NCBI GenBank assembly: GCA_020025545.1
Contig: JAHHRX010000003.1
Span: 38,017 to 102,016 of the forward strand
Source of the DNA: Oscillospiraceae bacterium
GTDB lineage: Bacteria > Bacillota > Clostridia > Oscillospirales > Oscillospiraceae
Direction of reading: 5' to 3'
Length of the DNA: 64,000 nt
The position numbers and the translations under genes were made by a program. Positions 43,351 to 53,799 of this stretch are shown piece by piece. Positions within the stretch are counted from its first letter, which is position 1. Every line of letters starts with the position of its first letter. The notes below the pieces were generated by a model. That model had not been told where the DNA came from, searched no databases, and was given only the letters and a program-made list of their open reading frames with translations.

Positions 43351-44440
43351 TTCGCTGCACCTGCGCTCCTTCCGCAGCTATGAGGACGAGGCGCTGACCT
43401 TTGACCCCGGCGTGAACCTGATTGTGGGTGACAACGCGCAGGGCAAGACCAATCTGCTGGAGGCCATGGGCTATCTCGGAAGCGGCAAGAGCTTCCGGGC
43501 CCAGCGAGTGAGCGAAATGGTGCGCTTCGGCGCAGATTTTGCGGATATTGAGGGGCAGGTCTATTCTCAGGAGCGGCTCCAGACCCTTCGGTGGGTGCTG
43601 TTTTCCGGAGCACGCCCCCGGCAGATCTGGCGCAACGGCGTCAAAAAGAAAAGCGCCGGGGAAATTTGCGGTGTTATGTCAACTGTTCTATTCTGCCCGG
43701 AGGATCTGATGGTGCTGAAAACCGGCGCCGCCGCCCGCCGGCGGCTGGGAGATCATGCCCTGTGCCAGCTGCGCCCCAATTACGACGCAGCGCTGACGGA
43801 ATACCATCGGATCCTGGAGCAGAAAAGCCGGATTCTCAAGGATCATTTTGAAAATCCCGCCCTGCTGGAGATTTTGCCGGAGTACAACACCCGGCTGTGT
43901 CAGGTGGGGGCACTGCTGATTTCCTACCGCGCCAGATTTTATGAGGGGCTCGGCAAGGAGGCTGCACGGTTCCACGGGCAGTTTTCCGGGGGTGCGGAGG
44001 ATTTTTCCCTGACCTATAAGACCGTGTCTACGGTGCGAAACCCCTTTGCGCCTGTGCCGGAGCTGACGGATGCACTGATGGAGCACCAGCAGAGCCACTA
44101 TCGGGCAGAGCTGGAAACTGCACAATGCCTGACCGGCCCCCACAAGGATGATTTTACCGTCAGCCTTTCGGGGATCGATCTCAAGGCCTACGGCTCTCAG
44201 GGGCAGACCCGCACGGCTGCCATCAGCCTAAAGCTGGCCCAGCGGGAGCTTATGCGCCGGGAGACCGGCGAGGAGCCGGTGCTGCTTCTTGACGATGTTC
44301 TTTCCGAGCTGGATCCGGGACGGCAGGACTTCGTCCTGAACCAGATCGTCTCGGGGCAGGTGTTCATCACCTGCTGTGAGCCGGGGAGGTTTACAAAGCT
44401 GGGAAAGACCATCCAGATCAAAAACGGAAATGTCATTTGA
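43340..44440 (+). CDS. recF: DNA replication and repair protein RecF
   Basis: SMC-like ATPase that loads RecA at single-strand gaps with RecO and RecR. The 366 residues have Walker A NLIVGDNAQGKTNLLEA, the ABC-type signature region AYGSQGQTRTAAISLKLA and Walker B PVLLLDDVLSELD. The start ATG overlaps yaaA. Confidence 0.97.
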   Translation: MRLDSLHLRSFRSYEDEALTFDPGVNLIVGDNAQGKTNLLEAMGYLGSGKSFRAQRVSEMVRFGADFADIEGQVYSQERLQTLRWVLFSGARPRQIWRNGVKKKSAGEICGVMSTVLFCPEDLMVLKTGAAARRRLGDHALCQLRPNYDAALTEYHRILEQKSRILKDHFENPALLEILPEYNTRLCQVGALLISYRARFYEGLGKEAARFHGQFSGGAEDFSLTYKTVSTVRNPFAPVPELTDALMEHQQSHYRAELETAQCLTGPHKDDFTVSLSGIDLKAYGSQGQTRTAAISLKLAQRELMRRETGEEPVLLLDDVLSELDPGRQDFVLNQIVSGQVFITCCEPGRFTKLGKTIQIKNGNVI

Positions 44441-46405
<1,965 letters not shown>

Positions 46406-46417
46406 GGAGGAGATACT

Positions 46418-48964
46418 TTGGCACAGCATAAAAAGGACTACAAGCCCGAGGATATCATGTACCCGGATCAGGCCATTATCAACTCCGAGCTTGTCCATGA
46501 AATGAAAACATCTTACATCGAGTACGCCATGTCCGTTATCGTGGGACGGGCGCTGCCCGATGTGCGGGACGGTCTGAAACCCGTCCACCGCCGAATCCTC
46601 TACGCCATGTACGAGGATAACCTGACTTCCGATAAGCCCTTCCGTAAGAGCGCCACCTGCGTCGGTGACGTTTTGGGCCGGTACCATCCCCACGGCGATG
46701 CATCTGTTTACGATGCCCTCGTGAGACTGGCGCAGGATTTCTCCATGCGCTATATGCTGGTGGACGGTCACGGTAACTTCGGCTCCGTTGACGGCGACCC
46801 CGCCGCTGCCTACCGTTATACGGAGGCAAGAATGTCGAAAATTGCCAATGAAATGCTCCGGGACATTGAAAAGGACACCGTGGACTGGGATCCCAACTTC
46901 GATGAGACCCGCAAGGAGCCCCGTGTACTGCCCAGCCGGTTCCCGAACCTGCTGGTGAACGGCTCCTCCGGCATCGCCGTGGGCATGGCCACCAATATCC
47001 CGCCCCACAATCTGACGGAAGTCATCAATGCCTGCATCTGCGTGCTGGACGATCCCGAATCCACTCTGGCAGACCTTATGCAGTATATCACCGGCCCGGA
47101 CTTCCCCACCAAGGGAATCATCATGGGCAGAGCCGGAATCCGTGCCGCTTACGCCACCGGCAAGGGCCGCCTGACCCTTCGGGCAAGACACCATTTTGAG
47201 GATTTTGGCCAGAACCGCCAGAGAATTATCATCACCGAGATCCCCTATCAGGTCAACAAGCGGATGCTCATCAAGAATATGGCGGATCAGGTCAACGACA
47301 AGCGTCTTGACGGCATTTCCGACATTCGGGACGAGTCCGACCGCAACGGTATGCGGATCGTCATTGAGCTGAAAAAGGATGCCAACGGACAGATCGTTCT
47401 CAATAAGCTCTTTAAGCAGACCCAGCTTCAGACCACCTTCGCAATCAATATGCTGGCGCTGGTCAAGAACCAGTCTCAGCCTAAGGTGCTGACCCTCCGG
47501 GAGATTCTGGATGAATATCTGACCTTCCAGGAGGAAGTCATTGTCCGCCGGACAAAATACGACCTGAGAAAGGCACAGGAGCGGGCACATCTGCTGGAAG
47601 GTCTGCTGATCGCGCAGGATAACATTGACGAGGTCATCAAGATCATCCGCAGTTCCTACGATAACGCCAAGCAGAATCTGATGGAGCGATTCGGCCTGTC
47701 TGATGTGCAGGCGCAGGCCATCCTCGATATGCGGCTGAAGGCGCTGCAGGGGCTTGACCGGGAAAAGCTCCAGAACGAATACAAGGAGCTGGAAGAACGG
47801 ATCGCATACTACCAGCGTGTGCTGGCAGATCCCCAGCTGGTGAGATCCATTCTGAAGGAAGAGCTGACTGCCCTGCGGGACAAGTACGGCGATGACCGTG
47901 TGACGGAAATTCAGGATGTGGAGGACGAAATCGATATCGAGGATCTGATCGAGGAAGAGGACTGCGCCTTTACCCTCTCCAAGCAGGGCTACATCAAGCG
48001 TATGCCCGTAGATACCTACCGGACACAGGCCAGAGGTGGCCGGGGCGTCAACGCACAGAACCTCAAGGATGAGGACTATGTGGACTCCCTGAATATTGCC
48101 TCCACCCACGACCATATCCTGTTCTTTACGAATCTGGGCCGTGTCCATCATCGGAAGGGCTACCAGATCCCCGAGGCGGGCCGCACCGCAAGAGGCACCG
48201 CCATCGTGAACATTCTGCCGCTGGAGCCGGGCGAGTCTGTGACCGCCATGGTCACCACCCGGGAGTATCACGAGGATGCGTTTTTGATGATGTGTACCCG
48301 GGACGGCACCGTGAAGCGGATGCCCCTGGCTTCCCTCAATACCAACCGCAAGGGCGGCGTCCGTGCCATTACCCTCAATGACGACGATCACCTGATCAAT
48401 GTGATCCGGACGAATGGCGATGATAATATCATCCTTGCCACCCGGGAGGGCATGGCCATCTGCTTCCATGAAACCGATGTGCGTCCCATGGGCAGAAGTG
48501 CTGCCGGTGTCCGGGGCATTTATCTGAATGACGGGGACTATGTCATCGGCGCCGAGAAGATGGAGGAAGGCAAGACTCTGCTGACCGTCACCGAAAACGG
48601 CTACGGCAAGCGCACCGAGCTGAGCGAATACCTGCGTACCGGTGCCGAGGGAGAAAAGATGCCCCAGAACCGGGGCGGCAAGGGCCTTAAAAACTACAAT
48701 ATCACGGAAAAAACCGGCAAAATTGCCGGATGCCGTGTGGTGGGCGAAAAAGACGATATTATGCTGATCGAAAACGGCGGTGTCATCATCCGGATTCCTG
48801 CCGCCTCCGTGAATGTCTATAAGCGGGATGTGCAGGGCGTCATCGTCATGCGCATCGAAGAGGGCAACCAGCTGGTTTCCATCGAGCGTATTGAAAATAT
48901 GGATAACGAGGAAGAAATCACAGAAAATCCCGGGAATCCTTCCGGTGAGGAGGTCACGGAATGA
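46418..48964 (+). CDS. gyrA: DNA gyrase subunit A
   Basis: Cleavage subunit of gyrase, 848 residues. Start is TTG at 46418 with AAGGAGG upstream. The active-site tyrosine is Tyr134 in [10 protein letters not shown]; the quinolone-determining helix reads [14 protein letters not shown], with Ala95 at the position of E. coli Ser83 and Asp99 at that of Asp87. The C-terminal beta-pinwheel includes a GyrA-box-like QARGGRG. The stop overlaps the rnhA start (ATGA). Confidence 0.98.
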   Translation: MAQHKKDYKPEDIMYPDQAIINSELVHEMKTSYIEYAMSVIVGRALPDVRDGLKPVHRRILYAMYEDNLTSDKPFRKSATCVGDVLGRYHPHGDASVYDALVRLAQDFSMRYMLVDGHGNFGSVDGDPAAAYRYTEARMSKIANEMLRDIEKDTVDWDPNFDETRKEPRVLPSRFPNLLVNGSSGIAVGMATNIPPHNLTEVINACICVLDDPESTLADLMQYITGPDFPTKGIIMGRAGIRAAYATGKGRLTLRARHHFEDFGQNRQRIIITEIPYQVNKRMLIKNMADQVNDKRLDGISDIRDESDRNGMRIVIELKKDANGQIVLNKLFKQTQLQTTFAINMLALVKNQSQPKVLTLREILDEYLTFQEEVIVRRTKYDLRKAQERAHLLEGLLIAQDNIDEVIKIIRSSYDNAKQNLMERFGLSDVQAQAILDMRLKALQGLDREKLQNEYKELEERIAYYQRVLADPQLVRSILKEELTALRDKYGDDRVTEIQDVEDEIDIEDLIEEEDCAFTLSKQGYIKRMPVDTYRTQARGGRGVNAQNLKDEDYVDSLNIASTHDHILFFTNLGRVHHRKGYQIPEAGRTARGTAIVNILPLEPGESVTAMVTTREYHEDAFLMMCTRDGTVKRMPLASLNTNRKGGVRAITLNDDDHLINVIRTNGDDNIILATREGMAICFHETDVRPMGRSAAGVRGIYLNDGDYVIGAEKMEEGKTLLTVTENGYGKRTELSEYLRTGAEGEKMPQNRGGKGLKNYNITEKTGKIAGCRVVGEKDDIMLIENGGVIIRIPAASVNVYKRDVQGVIVMRIEEGNQLVSIERIENMDNEEEITENPGNPSGEEVTE

Positions 48965-49407
48965 AAACCGTGACCCTCTACACCGACGGCGCCTGTTCGG
49001 GAAACCCCGGCCCCGGCGGCTGGGGCGCGATTTTGGAGTTTAACGGCGTAAGCAAGGAGCTTTCCGGCGGAGAAAGCTCCACCACCAATAACCGAATGGA
49101 GCTGACGGCTGTGATCCGGGGCTTGCAGGCGCTGAAAGAGCCCTGCACCGTTGAGCTGTACTCCGACAGTAAATATGTCATTGACGCTCTGGAAAAGGGC
49201 TGGGCATGGTCCTGGCGGAAAAAAGGCTGGGTGAAATCCGATAAAAAACCCGCCCTCAACCCGGATCTGTGGGAAGCACTGCTGGATCTTACCATGAAAC
49301 ACAGGGTAAACTGCCACTGGGTAAAGGGCCACGCCGACAATCCCAAAAACAACCGCTGTGATGAGATGGCGGTAAGCCAGTGGAAACGCATCAAGGGGGA
49401 AGCGTAA
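48961..49407 (+). CDS. rnhA: Ribonuclease HI
   Basis: Degrades RNA in RNA-DNA hybrids. The 148-residue enzyme has all four acidic residues: Asp in [15 protein letters not shown], Glu in [10 protein letters not shown], Asp in [10 protein letters not shown] and Asp in NNRCDEMAV, and the basic handle region [12 protein letters not shown]. Overlaps gyrA and remB, so it is translated within the gyrase operon. Confidence 0.97.
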   Translation: MKTVTLYTDGACSGNPGPGGWGAILEFNGVSKELSGGESSTTNNRMELTAVIRGLQALKEPCTVELYSDSKYVIDALEKGWAWSWRKKGWVKSDKKPALNPDLWEALLDLTMKHRVNCHWVKGHADNPKNNRCDEMAVSQWKRIKGEA

Positions 49408-49649
49408 TGTATCTGCCTATCGGAAACGATATGTCCCTGCGGGATACCTCTGTCATCGGAATTTTCGATCTGGATAATACCACGATTTCCCCGAAAACCC
49501 GGGAATTTCTCAGCGAGGCAGAAAAAAACGGCGAGGTCGTCCCCTGCGACGATCTGCCGAAATCCTTTATTCTTACTGCTGAGTATGGCTTTAACCGGGT
49601 CTACCTCACATCCCTGAATACCTATACGCTGGATAAACGCACCAAATAA
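49407..49649 (+). CDS. remB: Extracellular matrix regulator RemB (YaaB-like, DUF370)
   Basis: An 80-residue homologue of B. subtilis YaaB/RemB, judged by [20 protein letters not shown], the central LDNTTISPKTREFLSEAE and LPKSFILTAEYGFNRVYLTS. RemA/RemB proteins are involved in regulation of matrix and osmoprotection genes in Bacillus. The ATG overlaps the rnhA stop (TAATG). Its usual place is between recF and gyrB, so it has moved downstream of gyrA and rnhA. Confidence 0.85.
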   Translation: MYLPIGNDMSLRDTSVIGIFDLDNTTISPKTREFLSEAEKNGEVVPCDDLPKSFILTAEYGFNRVYLTSLNTYTLDKRTK

Positions 49650-49664
49650 CCGGAGGAAATAGAA

Positions 49665-49919
49665 ATGATGAAGATGTCTGCAACCGTGATTTCCGTAAAA
49701 AGAATGTGGTGGCTGAAAGTCAACACCAAGGCCTGCCGTGCAAATGCAATGGATGGAGCAGTTTTTCCTCATGTGATAAAGGTTTCCTATAAGGTGGACG
49801 GAGTCACCTATACGAAAAAGAAATGGATTTCCGCCGGAAAGCCGGTTCCCGAGATCGGGAGCTCTGTGCAGATTATGTATTCAGAGGCTAATCCCCAAAA
49901 AGCGCAGATTTTGTTGTAA
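49665..49919 (+). CDS. Small DUF3592-like protein
   Basis: An 84-residue protein, no membrane helix. HVIKVSYKVDGVTYTKKKWI followed by VPEIGSSVQIMYSEANPQKAQIL resembles the beta-rich C-terminal part of DUF3592 proteins (xVxYxVxGxxYxxxxW ... GxxVxVxYxxxNPxxA). The usual N-terminal membrane part is missing. GGAGG is eight bases before the ATG at 49665. Function unknown. Confidence 0.7.
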   Translation: MMKMSATVISVKRMWWLKVNTKACRANAMDGAVFPHVIKVSYKVDGVTYTKKKWISAGKPVPEIGSSVQIMYSEANPQKAQILL

Positions 49920-49930
49920 AGCAGAATAAT

Positions 49931-49957
49931 CGCCGGAGCAATTGCTCCGGCGCTTTT
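49931..49957 (+). terminator. Terminator of the dnaN-gyrA-remB operon
   Basis: CGCCGGAGCAA directly followed by TTGCTCCGGCG (a 22-bp perfect palindrome), then CTTTT. Confidence 0.9.
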
Positions 49958-49964
49958 CATTTAC

Positions 49965-50180
49965 GCAGGCAGGGCCTGAGCCATTTCGTTACGAACAAAG
50001 CAAAAGAAAGTCCGCCGGGTGGCTCGCTCGGTAACGCATTGCCCCAATAATCCCCCGCAGGGCAGGCAGAGCCTGAGCCAGTTCGTTACGAACAAAGCAA
50101 AAGAAAGTCCGCCGGGTGGCTTGCTCGGTAACGCATTGCCCCAATAATACCCCGTAGGGCAGGCAGGGCTTGAGCCAGTT
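49965..50180 (+). repeat. 97-bp tandem repeat (two full units and a partial third)
   Basis: Units at 49965-50061 and 50062-50158 are about 94% identical by eye; a third begins at 50159 and diverges after about 20 bases. Each contains GCAGGCAG-G-CTGAGCC, the palindrome TTCGTTACGAA, and GTCCGCCGGGTGGC. Related single units are at 31150 and 40010. Confidence 0.85.
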
Positions 50181-50356
50181 CGGCACAAGCCTCTCTGTCT
50201 CTTTCTTGTTTCGCCAAGAAAGAGACGGAAAGAATGCGATTTAAGGGGGCTTTTTACAAAGACGCCCCCTTAAAAATCCCCTCCGAAACCGTTAGCCGTT
50301 GCGCTTTGCGACCTTGATGCGGGCAAGCAGGCGATGCCCGCCTGCCGTCGCTCAAA
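50151..50356 (+). repeat. 206-bp direct repeat, first copy
   Basis: Nearly identical to 50587-50792 at a constant offset of 436 bases. It holds a hairpin TCTTTCTTG/CAAGAAAGA, a hairpin AAGGGGGC/GCCCCCTT and a GCGGGCA/TGCCCGC inverted repeat. Confidence 0.88.
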
Positions 50357-50586
50357 AAGCTTTTCTGCCCCAAAAAACTTTTATGCAATAGAATCACAGC
50401 ACCCCATATTTTTACAGGGTTCTGTTTTTTCTGAGTGCCGGGAGGCGGATATCGCTTGCATATCCGCATGGCGTGTTAAAACGCTTCGCCTGCAATCTCA
50501 GGAGGGGGTTCTCCAAGGGGGGCGGCTTTGTGCAAAGCCCCCCTTGGGCAGGTCTTTGGTTACTTTCTGCCTGCCAGAAAGTGGCA
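50357..50586. other. Hairpin-rich spacer between the long repeats
   Basis: No gene. Perfect inverted repeats are GCGGATAT/ATATCCGC (about 50445-50467), CCAAGGGG/CCCCTTGG with inner GGCTTT/AAAGCC (about 50513-50547), and ACTTTCTG/CAGAAAGT (50562-50582). It appears to be part of the same mosaic element. Confidence 0.7.
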
Positions 50587-50792
50587 CCCGTAGGGCAGGC
50601 AGGACTTGCGCCAGTTCGGCACAAGCCTCTCTGTCTCTTTCTTGTTTCGCCAAGAAAGAGACGGAAAGAATGCGATTTAAGGGGGCTTTTTACAAAGACG
50701 CCCCCTTAAAAATCCCCTCCGAAACCGTTAGCCGTTGCGCTTTGCGACCTTGATGCGGGCAAGCAGGCAATGCCCGTCTGCCGTTGCTCAAA
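50587..50792 (+). repeat. 206-bp direct repeat, second copy
   Basis: Second copy of 50151-50356, differing at a few positions (for example ATGCCCGTCTGCCGTTGC versus ATGCCCGCCTGCCGTCGC near its end). Confidence 0.88.
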
Positions 50793-50811
50793 AGAATTTT
50801 CTCTGTCCGAT

Positions 50812-50846
50812 AAAAAAAGTCCCAGACCGTCAGGTCTGGGACTTTT
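50812..50846 (-). terminator. Terminator of nfnAB
   Basis: AGTCCCAGACC, loop GTCA, GGTCTGGGACT; T7 follows on the minus strand. Confidence 0.93.
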
Positions 50847-50871
50847 GGTTTTTGCAGTATTTCCCGGGAAA

Positions 50872-52260
50872 TTACTTCTTGTTCTTCAGGTACTCGTCAA
50901 TCGCGGCGGCACCCTTCTTGCCGGCACCCATGGCGAGGATGACGGTTGCGGCACCGGTAACGGCATCGCCGCCGGCGAACACGCCGTCACGGGTGGTCAT
51001 TTCGTCCTCGTTCACGATCAGGCAGCCCTTCCGGTTGGTTTCCAGACCGGGAGTGGTGGAACGGATCAGCGGGTTGGGGCTGGTGCCCAGAGACATGATG
51101 ACGGTGTCAACCTCCAGCACAAACTCAGAATCGGGAATGGCGATGGGACGGCGGCGGCCGGAAGCATCCGGCTCACCCAGCTCCATGCGGACACACTTCA
51201 TGCCGCAGGCACGGCCGTTTTCGTCGCTGAGAATCTCCACAGGGTTGCACAGAGTCTTGAACTCAATGCCCTCTTCCTTGGCGTGGTGCTGCTCTTCCAG
51301 ACGGGCGGGCATTTCGGCCTCGCCACGGCGGTAAACAATATAAACATGCTCAGCGCCCAGACGCATTGCGCAGCGGGCAGCATCCATTGCCACATTGCCG
51401 CCGCCGACCACGGCCACGGCCTTGGACTGGATAACGGGGGTATCGTACTCTTCCAGATATGCCTTCATCAGGTTGGTACGGGTCAGATACTCGTTTGCGG
51501 ACATAACGCCCTTCAGGGACTCGCCGGGGATGTTCATAAACATGGGCAGACCTGCGCCGGAGCCCACAAACACGGCCTTGAAGCCCATTTCAAACAGCTC
51601 GTCGATGGTCAGAACTCTGCCGATGACCATATCGGTCATCACCTTGACGCCCTGCGCCTCCAGCTTGGTGATCTCGTTGGCAACGATTGCCTTGGGCAGA
51701 CGAAATTCGGGAATGCCGTAGACCAGAACGCCGCCGGCGGTATGCAGAGCCTCGAACATAGTGACCTCATAGCCACGCTTGGCAAGATCGGAAGCGGCGG
51801 TCATGCCGGCAGGGCCGGAACCGACCACAGCCACCTGAATGCCGTTGGACTGGGCCTTTTCGGGCATTGCGTTGACATTTTCACGGTACCAGTCGGCAAC
51901 GAACCGCTCCAGACGGCCGATTGCAACAGGCTCACCCTTCACGCCCCGGACACAGCGGGCTTCGCACTGGGTTTCCTGAGGGCAGACACGGCCGGACAGG
52001 GCGGGCAGAGCGTTGGTAGATGTAATCAGTTCATAAGCGGCTTTGAAATCGCCTTCGGCGACCTTGCCGATGAACTCGGGAATGCGAACATTTACGGGGC
52101 AGCCCTCCACGCACTTGGGCTTCTTGCAGCCCAGGCAGCGGCCGGCTTCTTCCATAGCCATTTCGGCGGTGTAGCCCAGAGTGACTTCCTTAAAATTATG
52201 GGCACGGACCTTGGGATCCTGCTCGGGCATGGGAGTTTTGGTAAGAGTCATATTAGCCAT
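50872..52260 (-). CDS. nfnB: NfnB-type large subunit: NADPH-dependent glutamate synthase-like flavoprotein
   Basis: A 462-residue FAD protein with two N-terminal [4Fe-4S] cysteine groups (CLGCKKPKCVEGCP and CPQETQCEARC), then VAVVGSGPAGMTAASDLA for FAD and VAVVGGGNVAMDAARCA for NADPH. It is homologous to the small subunit of glutamate synthase (gltD) and often labelled gltA, but no large glutamate synthase gene is nearby; the upstream gene is the NfnA partner. The pair should form NfnAB, which bifurcates electrons between NADH, NADPH and ferredoxin. ATG 52260 follows AGGAGG. Confidence 0.9.
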   Translation of the reverse strand: MANMTLTKTPMPEQDPKVRAHNFKEVTLGYTAEMAMEEAGRCLGCKKPKCVEGCPVNVRIPEFIGKVAEGDFKAAYELITSTNALPALSGRVCPQETQCEARCVRGVKGEPVAIGRLERFVADWYRENVNAMPEKAQSNGIQVAVVGSGPAGMTAASDLAKRGYEVTMFEALHTAGGVLVYGIPEFRLPKAIVANEITKLEAQGVKVMTDMVIGRVLTIDELFEMGFKAVFVGSGAGLPMFMNIPGESLKGVMSANEYLTRTNLMKAYLEEYDTPVIQSKAVAVVGGGNVAMDAARCAMRLGAEHVYIVYRRGEAEMPARLEEQHHAKEEGIEFKTLCNPVEILSDENGRACGMKCVRMELGEPDASGRRRPIAIPDSEFVLEVDTVIMSLGTSPNPLIRSTTPGLETNRKGCLIVNEDEMTTRDGVFAGGDAVTGAATVILAMGAGKKGAAAIDEYLKNKK

Positions 52261-52273
52261 TGCAGTTTCCTCC

Positions 52274-53128
52274 TTACTGGATAAGTGCCTTGCCCATGGC
52301 ATCCATGCGGCAAGTATGTTTCTCGGCAACCTCGGCCTCACGGTCACGGTAAACGCCGTTACGGTTCATAAGCTCGGCAAAATCCACCTGATGACCGTCA
52401 AACTCGGGACCATCGACGCAGGCAAACTTGGTTTCGCCGCCAACGGTGACACGGCAGCCGCCGCACATACCGGTTCCGTCGATCATAATGGGGTTCAGGG
52501 AAACCATGGTATGGGTGCCGAAAGGCTCAGTGGTCTTGCAGACAAACTTCATCATGGGAATGGGTCCGATGGCGAGAACCTCGTCAAACTGCTCGCCGGC
52601 CTCCAGAATCTCCTGCAGGGGCTGCGTAACCAGACCGTGACGGCCGTAGGAGCCATCGTCGGTCATCATGATGAACCGGTCGGCAACTGCCTTGAACTCG
52701 TCTTCCAGAATCACAATATCCTTGCTGCGGAAACCGACGATAACGGTTACCTCCGCACCGGCTTCCTTAAATGCCTTGGCAGAGGGCAGCGCGATGGCAC
52801 AGCCGACGCCGCCGCCGACCACACAAACCTTCTTCTTGTTTTCCACACCGGTGGGCTTGCCCAGAGGGCCAACGAAATCCTGAATGAAATCGCCTTCGTT
52901 CAGGCTGCCGAGAGCCTTGGTTGCGAAGCCGACCTTCTGGAAGATAATGGTGACGGTACCCTTCTCACGGTCATAACCCGCAATGGTAAGAGGAACACGC
53001 TCGCCCTTTTCATCAATTCTGAAGATGATGAACTGACCTGCTTTTGCTTTCTTGGCGATAAAAGGAGCTTCAATGTCCATCAGAGTGACGGCGTCATTCA
53101 GTTCCTTCTTGCGAACAATTTTAAACAT
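52274..53128 (-). CDS. nfnA: NfnA-type small subunit: ferredoxin-NADP reductase-like flavoprotein
   Basis: A 284-residue subunit with FAD-binding (VPLTIAGYDREKG), NAD-binding (VCVVGGGVGCAIALPSAKAF) and a C-terminal [2Fe-2S] site (GTGMCGGCRVTVGG ... FACVDGP). Closely related to dihydroorotate dehydrogenase electron-transfer subunit PyrK, but the genetic linkage to the NfnB gene (13-base gap) fixes the assignment. A perfect consensus promoter and the UNCG leader hairpin precede it. Confidence 0.9.
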   Translation of the reverse strand: MFKIVRKKELNDAVTLMDIEAPFIAKKAKAGQFIIFRIDEKGERVPLTIAGYDREKGTVTIIFQKVGFATKALGSLNEGDFIQDFVGPLGKPTGVENKKKVCVVGGGVGCAIALPSAKAFKEAGAEVTVIVGFRSKDIVILEDEFKAVADRFIMMTDDGSYGRHGLVTQPLQEILEAGEQFDEVLAIGPIPMMKFVCKTTEPFGTHTMVSLNPIMIDGTGMCGGCRVTVGGETKFACVDGPEFDGHQVDFAELMNRNGVYRDREAEVAEKHTCRMDAMGKALIQ

Positions 53129-53164
53129 GGCACTGATCCTTCTTTCTCAGTAATGTACTCCATT

Positions 53165-53215
53165 TTGGGCCGCAGCCCACGGCTACATTATAAAGGGAAT
53201 CAGTTAAAATGTCAA
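53165..53215 (-). promoter_or_regulatory. nfnAB promoter and leader hairpin
   Basis: On the minus strand TTGACA (53215-53210), 17 bp, TATAAT (53192-53187), an exact consensus. The hairpin GTGGGCTGCGGCCCAA (53180-53165) begins at the predicted +1 and is identical to the pta leader element. Confidence 0.88.
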
Positions 53216-53243
53216 TTAATATCGATAGATTTAGAACGAATTC

Positions 53244-53294
53244 ATGAAAAAATGTACCCCTTATTTCCAGTTTTCGGAAATAAGGGGTATTTTT
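53244..53294 (-). terminator. Terminator of the parAB-serS-mscL operon
   Basis: TACCCCTTATTTCC (53255-53268) pairs with GGAAATAAGGGGTA (53276-53289); a T6 run follows on the minus strand after two bases. The outer part overlaps the mscL stop. Confidence 0.88.
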
Positions 53295-53752
53295 CAGGTT
53301 TTCTCTTTCAGCAGATCCCGGATCTCTGTAAGGAGCACTTCCTCACGGGAGGGAGCGGGGGGCGCCTTCGGAGCCTCCTTCTCCTTTTTGTGACCCAGCT
53401 CGGTCAGGGCGTTGAGTCCCTTTACCAGCATAAAGACCACAAAAGCCAGGATAAAGAAGTTGATGGCTGCGGAAATAAAGTTGCCGTAGTTCAGCGTGTT
53501 CACGATGGGATTTCCGGCTGCGTCCAGCGGTGCTTCCCCGAAAAGCCGTGGAAGCGTGAGCTTCATCTGGGAAAAATCAATGCCGCCGAGAAAAATGGAC
53601 ACAATGGGCATGATCACATCGTCGGTGAGACTTTTGGTAATTGTGTTGAAGGCACCGCCGATGATCACGCCAACTGCCATGGTCATGGCGTTACCTTTGA
53701 TGGCGAATGCTTTGAATTCGCTCCAAAGAGATTTGCCGTTTTTCTTACTCAT
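53294..53752 (-). CDS. mscL: Large-conductance mechanosensitive channel
   Basis: Pressure-release valve of the membrane, homopentamer of 152 residues. TM1 is GNAMTMAVGVIIGGAFNTIT, followed by DDVIMPIVSIFLGG, a periplasmic loop, TM2 (NFISAAINFFILAFVVFMLV) and a cytoplasmic helix SREEVLLTEIRDLLKE. The external loop is longer than in E. coli. Last gene of the operon after serS. Confidence 0.96.
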   Translation of the reverse strand: MSKKNGKSLWSEFKAFAIKGNAMTMAVGVIIGGAFNTITKSLTDDVIMPIVSIFLGGIDFSQMKLTLPRLFGEAPLDAAGNPIVNTLNYGNFISAAINFFILAFVVFMLVKGLNALTELGHKKEKEAPKAPPAPSREEVLLTEIRDLLKEKT

Positions 53753-53799
53753 CTTTTATGCCTCCGTATTCTGTTTGTATTTCCGGAAGAAGCCGGGTG

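Noticed and set aside
50770..52284. A plus-strand frame opposite nfnB
   Set aside because: nfnB has iron-sulfur and Rossmann motifs, start site and promoter; the plus frame has none.
50872..53128. Dihydroorotate dehydrogenase electron-transfer (PyrK) assignment for the smaller gene
   Set aside because: No pyrD or pyrimidine genes nearby; pairing with the glutamate-synthase-like subunit fits NfnAB.
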